From: Rhodospirillales bacterium
Lineage (GTDB): Bacteria > Pseudomonadota > Alphaproteobacteria > Rhodospirillales > Shumkoniaceae
Assembly: GCA_018432935.1 (NCBI GenBank)
Contig: JAHDSF010000045.1
Coordinates: forward strand, 1-33,007
Length of the DNA stretch: 33,007 bases
Reading direction: 5' to 3'
In this document: positions 26,953 through 33,007 of the stretch, piece after piece
Layout: each line of letters begins with the position of its first letter
Position numbering within the stretch: the first letter of the stretch is position 1
Made by a program: the position numbers and the translations under genes
The notes under the pieces: model-generated
The model's database searches: none
The model's input: only the letters and a program-made list of their open reading frames with translations
Told to the model about the DNA's origin: nothing

Positions 26953-27000
26953 GTCCGGGGCAACGGATCCAGGGGGACCACTACTGCCAGTTCCCCGGAC
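26953..27000 (+). terminator. Stem-loop after the DUF1489 gene (possible terminator)
   Basis: GTCCGGGG (26953-26960) plus AAC (26962-26964) pair with GTT (26990-26992) and CCCCGGAC (26993-27000), with one bulged C and a 25-base loop. No T tract follows, so termination is uncertain. It begins two bases after the stop codon. Confidence 0.45.
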
Positions 27001-27024
27001 CGTGACGCGCTCGCCCCACCCCGA

Positions 27025-27053
27025 CCCTCTTCCCCCTTTCATGGGGGCGAGGG
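27025..27053. repeat. Intergenic palindromic element
   Basis: CCCTC (27025-27029) and CCCCC (27032-27036) pair with GGGGG (27043-27047) and GAGGG (27049-27053) around a TTTCAT loop. It lies in the 204-base gap between the DUF1489 and Hpt genes. Read on the - strand it resembles a GC-rich palindrome I recall as a widespread dispersed intergenic repeat in GC-rich proteobacteria. Only one copy lies in this window. Confidence 0.5.
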
Positions 27054-27155
27054 ACTTCTTCCGGTTGCCGTCGCCCTGTGGAAAAAAACGGCCCCGCTTG
27101 CATCGGGTGGGCGGTCATGGTTAGCTGCCCTTCGTCTCCGGATGCGGGAGTAGCG

Positions 27156-27650
27156 ATGGGCGACCGCGACGATTCCGAGTTCCAGACGTTCGTTCCGCCG
27201 AACACGTTGCGGGAGAAGGCGGACGCTCCCGGGGCGGAGATCGATGCCGAGGCACTGCAGCGGGCCGAGCAGGCGATCGCCAGCCTGGCGGGGGACTACC
27301 TGCTGTTGGTCGAGCGCGAGCTCGAGAAGCTGCAGGCGGCCTTCGACCTCTTCCGCGGCGAGCCGGACGAGTGGCGGCGGCATTCGGAAACCCTGTTCCA
27401 GATCGCCCACGACATCAAGGGCCAGGGCGGCAGCTTCGACTACCCCCTGATGACCACCATCGGCGGCAGCCTGTGCCGGCTGCTCGAACGGATCGGCTCC
27501 GCCGACCGCGAGGTCCAGGACGTGGTCGCGCTGCACGTCGACGCCATGAAGCTGGTGATCTCGCAACGTATGACCGGCGACGGCGGCGAGGCCGGTTTCA
27601 AGCTGTTGCGCGGCCTCGAGATGGTCACGACAAAGGTCGCCGGGCGATAG
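27156..27650 (+). CDS. Stand-alone Hpt-domain phosphotransfer protein
   Basis: The 164-residue protein has an Hpt four-helix domain (about 35-160). The phosphorylatable residue is His85 in LFQIAHDIKGQGGSFDYPLMT, followed by IGGSLCRLLERI, a form common in alphaproteobacterial orphan Hpt proteins. Such proteins shuttle phosphate between hybrid histidine kinases and response regulators; no kinase or regulator is encoded nearby. The start is the ATG at 27156 with GGGAG (27146-27150) five bases upstream; an upstream in-frame ATG at 27078 lacks a ribosome-binding site. The N-terminal 30 residues are polar and probably flexible. It is convergent with hemA. Confidence 0.8.
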   Translation: MGDRDDSEFQTFVPPNTLREKADAPGAEIDAEALQRAEQAIASLAGDYLLLVERELEKLQAAFDLFRGEPDEWRRHSETLFQIAHDIKGQGGSFDYPLMTTIGGSLCRLLERIGSADREVQDVVALHVDAMKLVISQRMTGDGGEAGFKLLRGLEMVTTKVAGR

Positions 27651-27684
27651 CCACCCGCATGGGAGCGCTGCGCCGCTGGAAAGG

Positions 27685-27710
27685 CCGCGGCGGCCCCCCC
27701 GAAGCCGCGG
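27685..27710. terminator. Hairpin between the Hpt gene and hemA
   Basis: CCGCGGC (27685-27691) pairs perfectly with GCCGCGG (27704-27710) around a 12-base C-rich loop. It lies in the 67-base gap between convergent genes and would suit both, but neither side has a real T tract (CCTTTCC on the - strand). Confidence 0.5.
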
Positions 27711-27717
27711 AAGGAAA

Positions 27718-28929
27718 CTATGCCGCTGCCTGCAGGCCGAGACGCTTCCACACGTCGACCAGGGCGGCCACCATGTGGTCGATGTGGGCGTCTGTGTGCA
27801 GGGGCGACGGGGTGATGCGCAGACGCTCGGTGCCGCGGGCGACGGTCGGATAGTTGATCGGCTGGACGTAGATCCCGTGGCGTTCGAGCAGCTCGTCGCT
27901 GGCCCGCTTGCACAGCACCGCGTCGTGGACCATGACGGGGACGATGTGGCTGGGCGTCCGCAACACCGGGAGGCCGACCTCGGCGAGCCGGCGCTTGAGG
28001 GTTGCCGCGCGCTCCTGGTGTCGCTCGCGCACCTCGTTGTGGGCCTTGAGGTAACGGATGCTGGCCAGCGCCCCCGCGGCGACCGCGGGCGGCATCGACG
28101 ATGAAAAGATGAAGCCGGCCCCATACGAGCGGATGAAGTCGATGGTGGCGGCCGAGGCGGCAAGATAACCGCCGACCACTCCGAAGGCCTTGGCCAGGGT
28201 TCCCTGGACGATCGAGATGCGCCCCATCTGGCCGTCGCGCTCGGCGACGCCGCCGCCACGGCGACCGTACATGCCCACCGCGTGGACCTCGTCGATGAAG
28301 GTCATCGCGCCGTAGCGCTCGGCGACCTCGCAGATCGCCTTGATCGGCGAGATCGTGCCGTCCATCGAGTAGACGGATTCGAACACCACCAGCTTGGGAC
28401 GGTCGGCGGGAATCTCGGCGAGCAGCCGCTCGAGATCGGCCGGGTCGTTGTGGCGGAAGATGCGCTTCTCGGCCCGCGAGTGGCGGATGCCCTCGATGAT
28501 CGAATTGTGGTTCTTCTGGTCCGAGAGAATGACGCAGTCGGGAAGCTGCGAGCCCAGCGTGCTGAGGGAGGTCTGGTTGGCGGTCCAGCCCGACGGGAAG
28601 ATCAGCGCGGCCTCCTTGCCGTGGAGGTCGGCCAGCTCGCGCTCGAGCAGCACGTGGTAGTGGTTGGTCCCGGAGATGTTCCTGGTGCCGCCGGCGCCGG
28701 CACCGCAGCGGTCGATCGCCTCATGCATGGCGGCCAGGGTGTCCGGGTGCTGCCCCATCCCCAGGTAATCGTTCGAGCACCATACGACGACTTCGCGGAG
28801 GCTGCCGCCGACGTGCATCAGGGCTTCCGGAAACCGCCCCGCCTTGCGTTCGAGATCGGCGAAGACGCGGTAGCGCCCTTCCGCCTGAAGGTCTGCGATC
28901 CTGCTTGCGAAGAACGACTCGTAATCCAC
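27718..28929 (-). CDS. hemA: 5-aminolevulinate synthase
   Basis: From GTG at 28929 the protein has 403 residues, the usual bacterial ALAS length, starting [20 protein letters not shown] and RVFADLER. It condenses glycine with succinyl-CoA to 5-aminolevulinate, the first step of haem and tetrapyrrole synthesis (C4 pathway). Motifs include [12 protein letters not shown] (81-92), FIDEVHAVG (211-219) and GTLAKAFG with the PLP-binding Lys247. A good ribosome-binding site AGAGG is seven bases before the GTG. The same frame reaches another GTG at 29028 whose codon overlaps the TGA of the upstream aminotransferase gene (GTGA), which would add 33 unconserved-looking residues; I prefer 28929. Alphaproteobacterial hallmark. 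Confidence 0.95.
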   Translation of the reverse strand: MDYESFFASRIADLQAEGRYRVFADLERKAGRFPEALMHVGGSLREVVVWCSNDYLGMGQHPDTLAAMHEAIDRCGAGAGGTRNISGTNHYHVLLERELADLHGKEAALIFPSGWTANQTSLSTLGSQLPDCVILSDQKNHNSIIEGIRHSRAEKRIFRHNDPADLERLLAEIPADRPKLVVFESVYSMDGTISPIKAICEVAERYGAMTFIDEVHAVGMYGRRGGGVAERDGQMGRISIVQGTLAKAFGVVGGYLAASAATIDFIRSYGAGFIFSSSMPPAVAAGALASIRYLKAHNEVRERHQERAATLKRRLAEVGLPVLRTPSHIVPVMVHDAVLCKRASDELLERHGIYVQPINYPTVARGTERLRITPSPLHTDAHIDHMVAALVDVWKRLGLQAAA

Positions 28930-29024
28930 CTTGACACCTCTTGCCGCCCGCCCCCTCAGGGCGCCGGTCCCCACAATGTTATGCGCGTCGCTTTCCGTCT
29001 GCAACGCCTCCAGTTCGCGGCTGC

Positions 29025-30416
29025 TCACGCCTTTTGTCGCAGCCAGGACATCGTCTCGTCGAGAGCGCGGCCGAATGCCGCCACCATGACGTCGATCTCC
29101 GCCTCCTCGATGATCAGCGGCGGCGAGAAGCCGAGCGAATCACCCATCGCGCGAACGATCAGGCCGTTCGCCTCCGCCCGCTTCATCAGGTAGGCGCCGA
29201 CGCCCGCCTTGGGGTCGAACGGCTCCTTGGTCCGCTTGTCCTTCACCACCTCGACGGCGGCGACGAGGCCGACGCCGCGGACCTCGCCGACGAGCGGGTG
29301 GTCGGCGAGCGCGCGCAGCCCTTGCTGCAGTCGCGGCGCCACCTTGCGTACGTGGCCGACAATGTCGCGTTCCTGGTAGATCGTCAGGGCCTCCAGCGCA
29401 ACGGCGCAGGCGACCGGATGGAACGAGTAGGTGAAGCCGTGCCCGAACAGCCCCAGCTTCTCGCTCTGCCGCAGCAGCACCTCGTAAATCGCCTCGTTGA
29501 TCATTACCGCCGACATCGGCACGTAGCCGGAAGTCAGCGCCTTGGCCATCGTCATCATGTGCGGGCGGATGTTGAAGGTCTGGCTGCCCCACATGTTGCC
29601 GGTGCGCCCGAAGCCGCAGACCACCTCGTCGGCCACCAGCAGGATGTCGTACTTCTCGAGGATCGGCTGGATCTTGTCGAAATAGGTCGCCGGCGGGACC
29701 ATCACCCCGCCTGCCCCCATCACCGGCTCGGCAATCATCGCCGCGATGGTATCGGGACCCTCCGCGAGGATCAGCTTCTCGAGGTTGTCGGCAAGTCGGG
29801 ACGCGAAGGCCTCCTCGCTTTCGTCGGGCAGGCCGAAACGGTAGTGGTGGGCACAGTCGGCGAACACCACGCCATCGATCGGCAGGTCGAAATCGGCGTG
29901 GAACAGCGGCAGTCCGGTCAGGCTGGCGGAAGCCACCGTGACTCCGTGGTAGGCCTTCCGGCGCGAGATGATCTTCTTCTTGCGCGGCCGGCCGAGGGCG
30001 TTGTTGTAGTAGCGGACGATCTTGACGACCGAGTCGACGGCCTCAGAGCCGGAGTTGGCGAAGAACACCTTGGACATCGGCACCGGCGCCATGCCGACCA
30101 GCTTCTCGGCCAGGCTGGCGCCGACGTCATGAGTCTTGCCGCCGAAGCCGTGGTACGCCGGCAGCGTGTCGAGCTGCCGGCGGGCAGCCTCGACGAGGCG
30201 CTTCTCGCTGAACCCCAGGGTGGCGCACCACAGGCCGGCAAAACCCTCGATATAGCGGTTGCCCTCGATGTCCCAGACGTGGACGCCCTCGCCGCGGGTG
30301 ATCACCAGCGGGCCGTTGTCCTTCAGGGTCTTGAGGTTGGTACTGGGATGAAGGTGGAAGGCGATGTCGCGTCGCGCGGCCAATTCGGCCGCTTCCGAGC
30401 GTTGCGGGGATGCCAC
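29025..30416 (-). CDS. Class III (omega) aminotransferase, PLP-dependent
   Basis: The 463-residue enzyme belongs to the fold-type I class III aminotransferases: [14 protein letters not shown] (61-74), [15 protein letters not shown] (118-132), [14 protein letters not shown] (260-273, Asp263) and the PLP lysine Lys292 in [12 protein letters not shown]. This subgroup includes putrescine-, beta-alanine- and hypotaurine-pyruvate aminotransferases; the donor is not fixed by sequence. The start is GTG at 30416, behind AAGGAG eight bases upstream. It precedes hemA on the same strand; the next frame can start at its TGA, so both genes are probably cotranscribed. A role in nitrogen or polyamine metabolism is inferred. 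Confidence 0.9.
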   Translation of the reverse strand: MASPQRSEAAELAARRDIAFHLHPSTNLKTLKDNGPLVITRGEGVHVWDIEGNRYIEGFAGLWCATLGFSEKRLVEAARRQLDTLPAYHGFGGKTHDVGASLAEKLVGMAPVPMSKVFFANSGSEAVDSVVKIVRYYNNALGRPRKKKIISRRKAYHGVTVASASLTGLPLFHADFDLPIDGVVFADCAHHYRFGLPDESEEAFASRLADNLEKLILAEGPDTIAAMIAEPVMGAGGVMVPPATYFDKIQPILEKYDILLVADEVVCGFGRTGNMWGSQTFNIRPHMMTMAKALTSGYVPMSAVMINEAIYEVLLRQSEKLGLFGHGFTYSFHPVACAVALEALTIYQERDIVGHVRKVAPRLQQGLRALADHPLVGEVRGVGLVAAVEVVKDKRTKEPFDPKAGVGAYLMKRAEANGLIVRAMGDSLGFSPPLIIEEAEIDVMVAAFGRALDETMSWLRQKA

Positions 30417-30468
30417 GAACGGACTCCTTTTGTCTGCCTGGGACCCTTAGGTCGACGGACGGAAATTC

Positions 30469-30497
30469 AACTTAGAAACATGGGGGGTATGCTTCAA
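30469..30497 (-). promoter_or_regulatory. Candidate promoter of the aminotransferase-hemA unit
   Basis: On the - strand TTGAAG (30492-30497) and TAAGTT (30469-30474) are spaced by 17 bases, about 45 bases before the predicted +1-to-GTG distance at 30416. The -10 is imperfect, so this is tentative. Confidence 0.4.
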
Positions 30498-30516
30498 CAG
30501 GTTTCTCGGCGGGCCC

Positions 30517-31986
30517 TTATCCGGCCCAGGTGCGGACCCGTCGCTGCGAAGGCCTGACTTCGAGGATGCGATGGTTGTTGGTGTCGGCGACGAGGATGCG
30601 ATCGGCCCCGGCGACGGCGACACCGGCCGGTTCTCCTGCCGGGGGGCCGACGTTGCCTTCGTAGTCGGCCTCGCCGAGGCGGGAGACCGTATGCGAGCGG
30701 ACGCCCACGACACGGAGGATGCCGTTGTAGCTGTCGGCGACCAGCAGGTCGTCGCCGAACGCGGCGATGCCGAGCGGGTGCTGCAGGCGGGCCGCGGCAA
30801 AGCTGCCGTCGCTGTCGCCGAAGTCGAACAATCCGCGTCCGACCAGGGTCTCGACGGCGGGTGCCCCGTTCAGCGAAAGCGACCGTACCGCCGAGCTTTC
30901 GGCGTCGACGAAATAGAGGCGGTCCTTGCTCGCGCCGAGGGCGAGGCCGCTCGGCTGCGCCAGCCGGGCCGACGATGCGGGCCCGTCGCAAAGGTCCTCG
31001 TTCCCGGTTCCCGCTAGGCGGACGACGGTTTGCCGGGCGAGGTCGAGGGCGCCGATCTGGTGGGTCCCGGCGTTGGTGAAGAAGAGGTTGTCGCCGCGGG
31101 CCTCGAGATCCCAGACCGAGGCGAGAGCGGTCTTCGAACCCTTGCGTTCACCCCCGTCCAGCTCGGTGCCGCGCTCGCCGGTGCCGGCCAGGGTGACGAC
31201 CTCGCCGCTGTCGACATCGATGCGGCGGATGGCGTGGTTGCCGGTATCGGCAACAAAGATCCGGCCGGCACCGCAGATCAGCCCCTGCGGCGAATGGAAG
31301 GCGCTGCTTTCGGCGCCGCAGTCGGCGAGACCCGCCTTGCCCCTGCCGAAGCGCTTTCGTTCGATGCCGCGGTCGTCGAACACCACGATCTGGTGCTGTC
31401 CGGTGCTGGCCACCGCCCACATCGGCGCGCCGTCGGATCCGCGCAGCGGCTTGATGCTGCCGGGATAGGCCAGGCATCCGTCGTGCTGGGCAAGCGGGGC
31501 AGGGCGGAGAGGGGACGGCGCCAGCAGGCCGTTGGCGCGATAGCTGCGCAGCATTTCGCCGACGCCCTCGATCAGGCGTTCGGCATCGGGCTCGCCCGCC
31601 AGGGCGCCGACGACATAGCCGTCAGGGGCGATCAGGACCAGGGTCGGCCAGGCGCGGACGCAGTATTCCTGCCACAGCGTCAGGCCGGGATCGTGGATCA
31701 CCGGATGGCGGATGCCGTAGCGCGCGATCGCGTGCGCCAGCAGCGCCGGATCGCGTTCCGCGGGAAACTTCGGCGAGTGCACGCCGATCACCGCGACCTC
31801 GTCGGGGAAGGCGTTCTCGAGGCGCCGCAGAGCGGGCTGGACGTGGGCGCAGTTGATGCAGCAGAAGGTCCAGAAATCGAGCACCGTCAGGCGCCCCTTG
31901 AGCGCACCCAGGCTCAACGGATGATCGACGTTGAACCACGCCAAACCGTCCCGCCGGATCTCTGGCGCCCGTGTAAGCCCTAACAT
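30517..31986 (-). CDS. Thioredoxin-fold and NHL-repeat protein (NHLRC2-like)
   Basis: The 489-residue protein has an N-terminal thioredoxin-like domain (about 15-160) with the motif FWTFCCINCAHVQP (Cys42, Cys43, Cys46) and a cis-proline segment VRAWPTLVLI, then an NHL beta-propeller (about 165-485) with repeated units such as GRIFVADTGNHAIRRID and DRLYFVDAESSAVRSL. The CCINC motif and this domain order match human NHLRC2, whose function is poorly defined. No signal peptide is visible, so a cytosolic role is likely. The start is the ATG at 31986; a TTG at 32004 in the same frame is possible. The aminotransferase gene lies 100 bases downstream. Confidence 0.88.
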   Translation of the reverse strand: MLGLTRAPEIRRDGLAWFNVDHPLSLGALKGRLTVLDFWTFCCINCAHVQPALRRLENAFPDEVAVIGVHSPKFPAERDPALLAHAIARYGIRHPVIHDPGLTLWQEYCVRAWPTLVLIAPDGYVVGALAGEPDAERLIEGVGEMLRSYRANGLLAPSPLRPAPLAQHDGCLAYPGSIKPLRGSDGAPMWAVASTGQHQIVVFDDRGIERKRFGRGKAGLADCGAESSAFHSPQGLICGAGRIFVADTGNHAIRRIDVDSGEVVTLAGTGERGTELDGGERKGSKTALASVWDLEARGDNLFFTNAGTHQIGALDLARQTVVRLAGTGNEDLCDGPASSARLAQPSGLALGASKDRLYFVDAESSAVRSLSLNGAPAVETLVGRGLFDFGDSDGSFAAARLQHPLGIAAFGDDLLVADSYNGILRVVGVRSHTVSRLGEADYEGNVGPPAGEPAGVAVAGADRILVADTNNHRILEVRPSQRRVRTWAG

Positions 31987-32083
31987 GGCGGGTCGAACTC
32001 CCAATCGGTCAAGGCGATCGCCGAGAGAATGCCGCGATAGCGGCCGCCTTGGTGAATAAGGGATGCAGGAAACCCCGCTTCAA

Positions 32084-32123
32084 GAGGCGCTTAGCCGCCT
32101 CGGCAACCCCGGGCGCGGGTTGC
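32084..32123 (-). terminator. Two hairpins after the lipoprotein gene
   Basis: GCAACCC (32103-32109) pairs with GGGTTGC (32117-32123), and GAGGCG (32084-32089) with CGCCTC (32096-32101), giving two stems of 7 and 6 bp just downstream of the lipoprotein stop on the - strand. No T tract follows, so they may be a weak terminator or 3'-end protecting structure. Confidence 0.45.
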
Positions 32124-32132
32124 TCCCGAGCC

Positions 32133-32585
32133 TCAGGACGGGGGCGTCGAGGCGTCCCGCGGCGCGACGGTGATGATCGAATCGGCGCCGCGGAAGGTAT
32201 TGCCCTCGACCTGGACGGTGGCGACCCGGTTCTGGCGCACGAACGTCAGCACGCTGGTCTTGGCGCGTACGCTGGCGACCTCGGACCATCCGAACTCGGG
32301 GAACTTCTTCTTGAAGAAGTCGAACATTTCGAACGCGCCGTGCGAGGTGCTGATGACCAGGCGTCCGATCCAGGCATCGCCGCCGCCGAGAACCAGCGTG
32401 CGATCGACGTCGATATCGGAGCGCGCCGGTACCGGGATGTCTGGGAAGCTGGTGAACGACGGCTGGGCGGTGCCCTTGTCCGAGCCCGCCGGGGCGCCGC
32501 TGACGTTGACGGTGGACGAGCAGGCCGCCAGCAGAAGCGCGGCGGCAGCGAATGTCGTCCATGTCCCGAGGCGCGAAGGCGTCAT
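32133..32585 (-). CDS. Uncharacterised lipoprotein
   Basis: The predicted 150-residue protein starts at the ATG at 32585. A short basic N-terminus and a hydrophobic stretch lead to the lipobox LLAAC, with Cys22 as the lipidated residue, so it is probably anchored to a membrane facing the periplasm. The mature part has a polar Ser/Gly/Ala-rich start, then FPDIPVPARSDIDVDRTLVLGG and FEMFDFFKKKFPEFGWSEVASVR, ending in a beta-rich segment VLTFVRQNRVATVQVEG. I do not recognise the family. The frame extends to 32648 but the lipobox fixes the likely start. It is transcribed away from the adjacent rrn control region. Confidence 0.75.
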   Translation of the reverse strand: MTPSRLGTWTTFAAAALLLAACSSTVNVSGAPAGSDKGTAQPSFTSFPDIPVPARSDIDVDRTLVLGGGDAWIGRLVISTSHGAFEMFDFFKKKFPEFGWSEVASVRAKTSVLTFVRQNRVATVQVEGNTFRGADSIITVAPRDASTPPS

Positions 32586-32648
32586 GTCGTGGGGCAACCT
32601 GGTCTGGGAACGGCGGAGACGTGGCGTTGACGGGCGGAGGACACCCAA

Positions 32649-32677
32649 CCTATATCACCGCCTCGCCCGTGGGCCAA
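32649..32677 (-). promoter_or_regulatory. Candidate promoter of the lipoprotein gene
   Basis: On the - strand TTGGCC (32672-32677) and TATAGG (32649-32654) are separated by 17 bases. The predicted leader to the ATG at 32585 is about 57 bases. Confidence 0.45.
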
Positions 32678-32731
32678 CTCCCGGAATCGACGCGAAGAGA
32701 GGCTGCCTCTCCGATGAGATCGCGTTCGGGG

Positions 32732-32760
32732 TTGCCTACGGGGAGGGCGGTCGCTATAAT
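32732..32760 (+). promoter_or_regulatory. Candidate rrn promoter P1
   Basis: TTGCCT (32732-32737) and a perfect TATAAT (32755-32760) have 17-base spacing on the + strand. No gene starts between it and the rRNA leader, so it probably serves the rRNA operon as the upstream promoter. Confidence 0.6.
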
Positions 32761-32873
32761 GGTCGTTCCCGCTAGTGACAGATCTGGTGCACGGAACGGC
32801 GGCGTTCGCCGGGCGGTTTGCTTCGTGCCCTCGATCATCGGGAAGCCCCTTCACGAAAGGTTCAAAAAGGGGT

Positions 32874-32902
32874 TTGACAAGGGGGTTGGGCTTAGATATA
32901 TA
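32874..32902 (+). promoter_or_regulatory. rrn promoter P2
   Basis: A perfect TTGACA (32874-32879) and TATATA (32897-32902) are separated by exactly 17 bases, with an A-rich run (AAAAA at 32864-32868) just upstream. The expected start is near 32909, followed at once by the rRNA leader hairpin and boxA-like site. This is the strongest promoter at the right edge. Confidence 0.8.
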
Positions 32903-32913
32903 CCCGGTCCCAC

Positions 32914-32969
32914 GGCGCTGAGGCGGTGGTTGAGCTGGTTCAGCGCTGGTTTTTTTGAGTTCTTTGACA
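32914..32969 (+). promoter_or_regulatory. rRNA leader: boxB-like hairpin and boxA-like antitermination site
   Basis: GCGCTGA (32915-32921) pairs with TCAGCGC (32940-32946), a perfect 7-bp stem with an 18-base loop and a G-T pair at its base. GTTCTTTGACA (32959-32969) follows and resembles E. coli boxA (TGCTCTTTAACA). The later TGTGGTGAAGGAAGGGATAC is like the usual alphaproteobacterial 16S leader. Together they indicate Nus-dependent antitermination of an rRNA operon; NusE (S10) is encoded at the left end of the window. Confidence 0.75.
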
Positions 32970-33007
32970 TTGTGGTGAAGGAAGGGATACGCGGGCGGCG
33001 GGGCCTT

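Larger units (their letters stand above)
32586..33007 (+). promoter_or_regulatory. Gene-free control region between the lipoprotein gene and an rRNA operon
   Basis: No convincing gene is present in these 422 bases. The region holds one candidate promoter facing left (lipoprotein) and two facing right (rrn), an inverted repeat CCCCTT/AAGGGG (32846-32851 and 32867-32872) just upstream of the second promoter, and an rRNA leader with hairpin and boxA-like site. The 16S rRNA gene itself is not yet reached: the final bases (GGGATACGCGGGCGGCGGG) are leader sequence. Confidence 0.75.

Noticed and set aside
28941-30557. A 538-residue + strand open frame opposite the aminotransferase gene
   Set aside because: It is antisense to a well-conserved enzyme, and its composition is typical of a shadow (His/Arg/Asp/Leu-rich).
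32650-32838. A 62-residue - strand open frame in the rrn control region
   Set aside because: It has no ribosome-binding site, overlaps two candidate promoters, and has no recognisable features.

Overview
The window is GC-rich chromosomal DNA from an alphaproteobacterium, most likely Rhodospirillales-like (an inference). Support comes from a C4-pathway 5-aminolevulinate synthase (HemA), a bacterial ATP12 F1-assembly chaperone, a DUF1489 protein, adk directly behind secY, a zinc-free 101-residue S14, and an rRNA leader of alphaproteobacterial type at the right edge. Nearly all of it is vertically inherited housekeeping sequence. I saw no transposase, integrase, phage gene, CRISPR array or toxin-antitoxin pair, and no clear new system.

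Layout. (1) 1-14405, all on the + strand: the 3' end of tuf, then the S10, spc and alpha ribosomal clusters joined into one array (rpsJ-rplC-rplD-rplW-rplB-rpsS-rplV-rpsC-rplP-rpmC-rpsQ-rplN-rplX-rplE-rpsN-rpsH-rplF-rplR-rpsE-rpmD-rplO-secY-adk-rpsM-rpsK-rpoA-rplQ). A near-consensus promoter before rpsM probably restarts transcription for rpsM-rpsK-rpoA-rplQ, and a terminator hairpin follows rplQ. (2) 14511-18289, +: a DegP/DegQ-type periplasmic protease, RarA and an RluC-type pseudouridine synthase, ending at a hairpin shared with a convergent OmpA-domain lipoprotein (-). (3) 19431-23192, +: a HAD phosphatase, a large AsmA-family protein and ATP12, overlapping or nearly touching. (4) 23254-25019: yciB (-), acylphosphatase (+), lipB (-) and tRNA-Leu(GAG) (+). 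(5) 25099-27650, +: the Mg2+ channel MgtE, a DUF1489 protein and a stand-alone Hpt phosphotransfer protein. (6) 27718-32585, -: hemA, a class III aminotransferase, a thioredoxin-NHL (NHLRC2-like) protein and an uncharacterised lipoprotein. (7) 32586-33007: no gene, but two tandem promoters and an antitermination leader on the + strand, evidently for an rRNA operon whose 16S gene lies just beyond the window.

How the parts fit. The first half makes the core of the ribosome, the RNA polymerase alpha subunit and the SecY translocon. S10 (NusE), encoded at the left, is the known NusB partner that binds boxA, and a boxA-like site sits in the rrn leader at the right. The second half covers envelope quality control (DegQ-like, AsmA, OmpA lipoprotein, YciB), cofactor supply (haem precursor, lipoate), F1-ATPase assembly, Mg2+ uptake and rRNA modification.

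Items most worth a second look: the disordered extensions on S5 (RG-rich N-terminus) and L15 (Lys/Ala/Glu-rich C-terminus), the TTG start and private promoter of rpsM, the paired hairpins ahead of rpoA, a possible leaderless yciB transcript, the tandem rrn promoters, the NHLRC2-like protein, and the unassigned lipoprotein.
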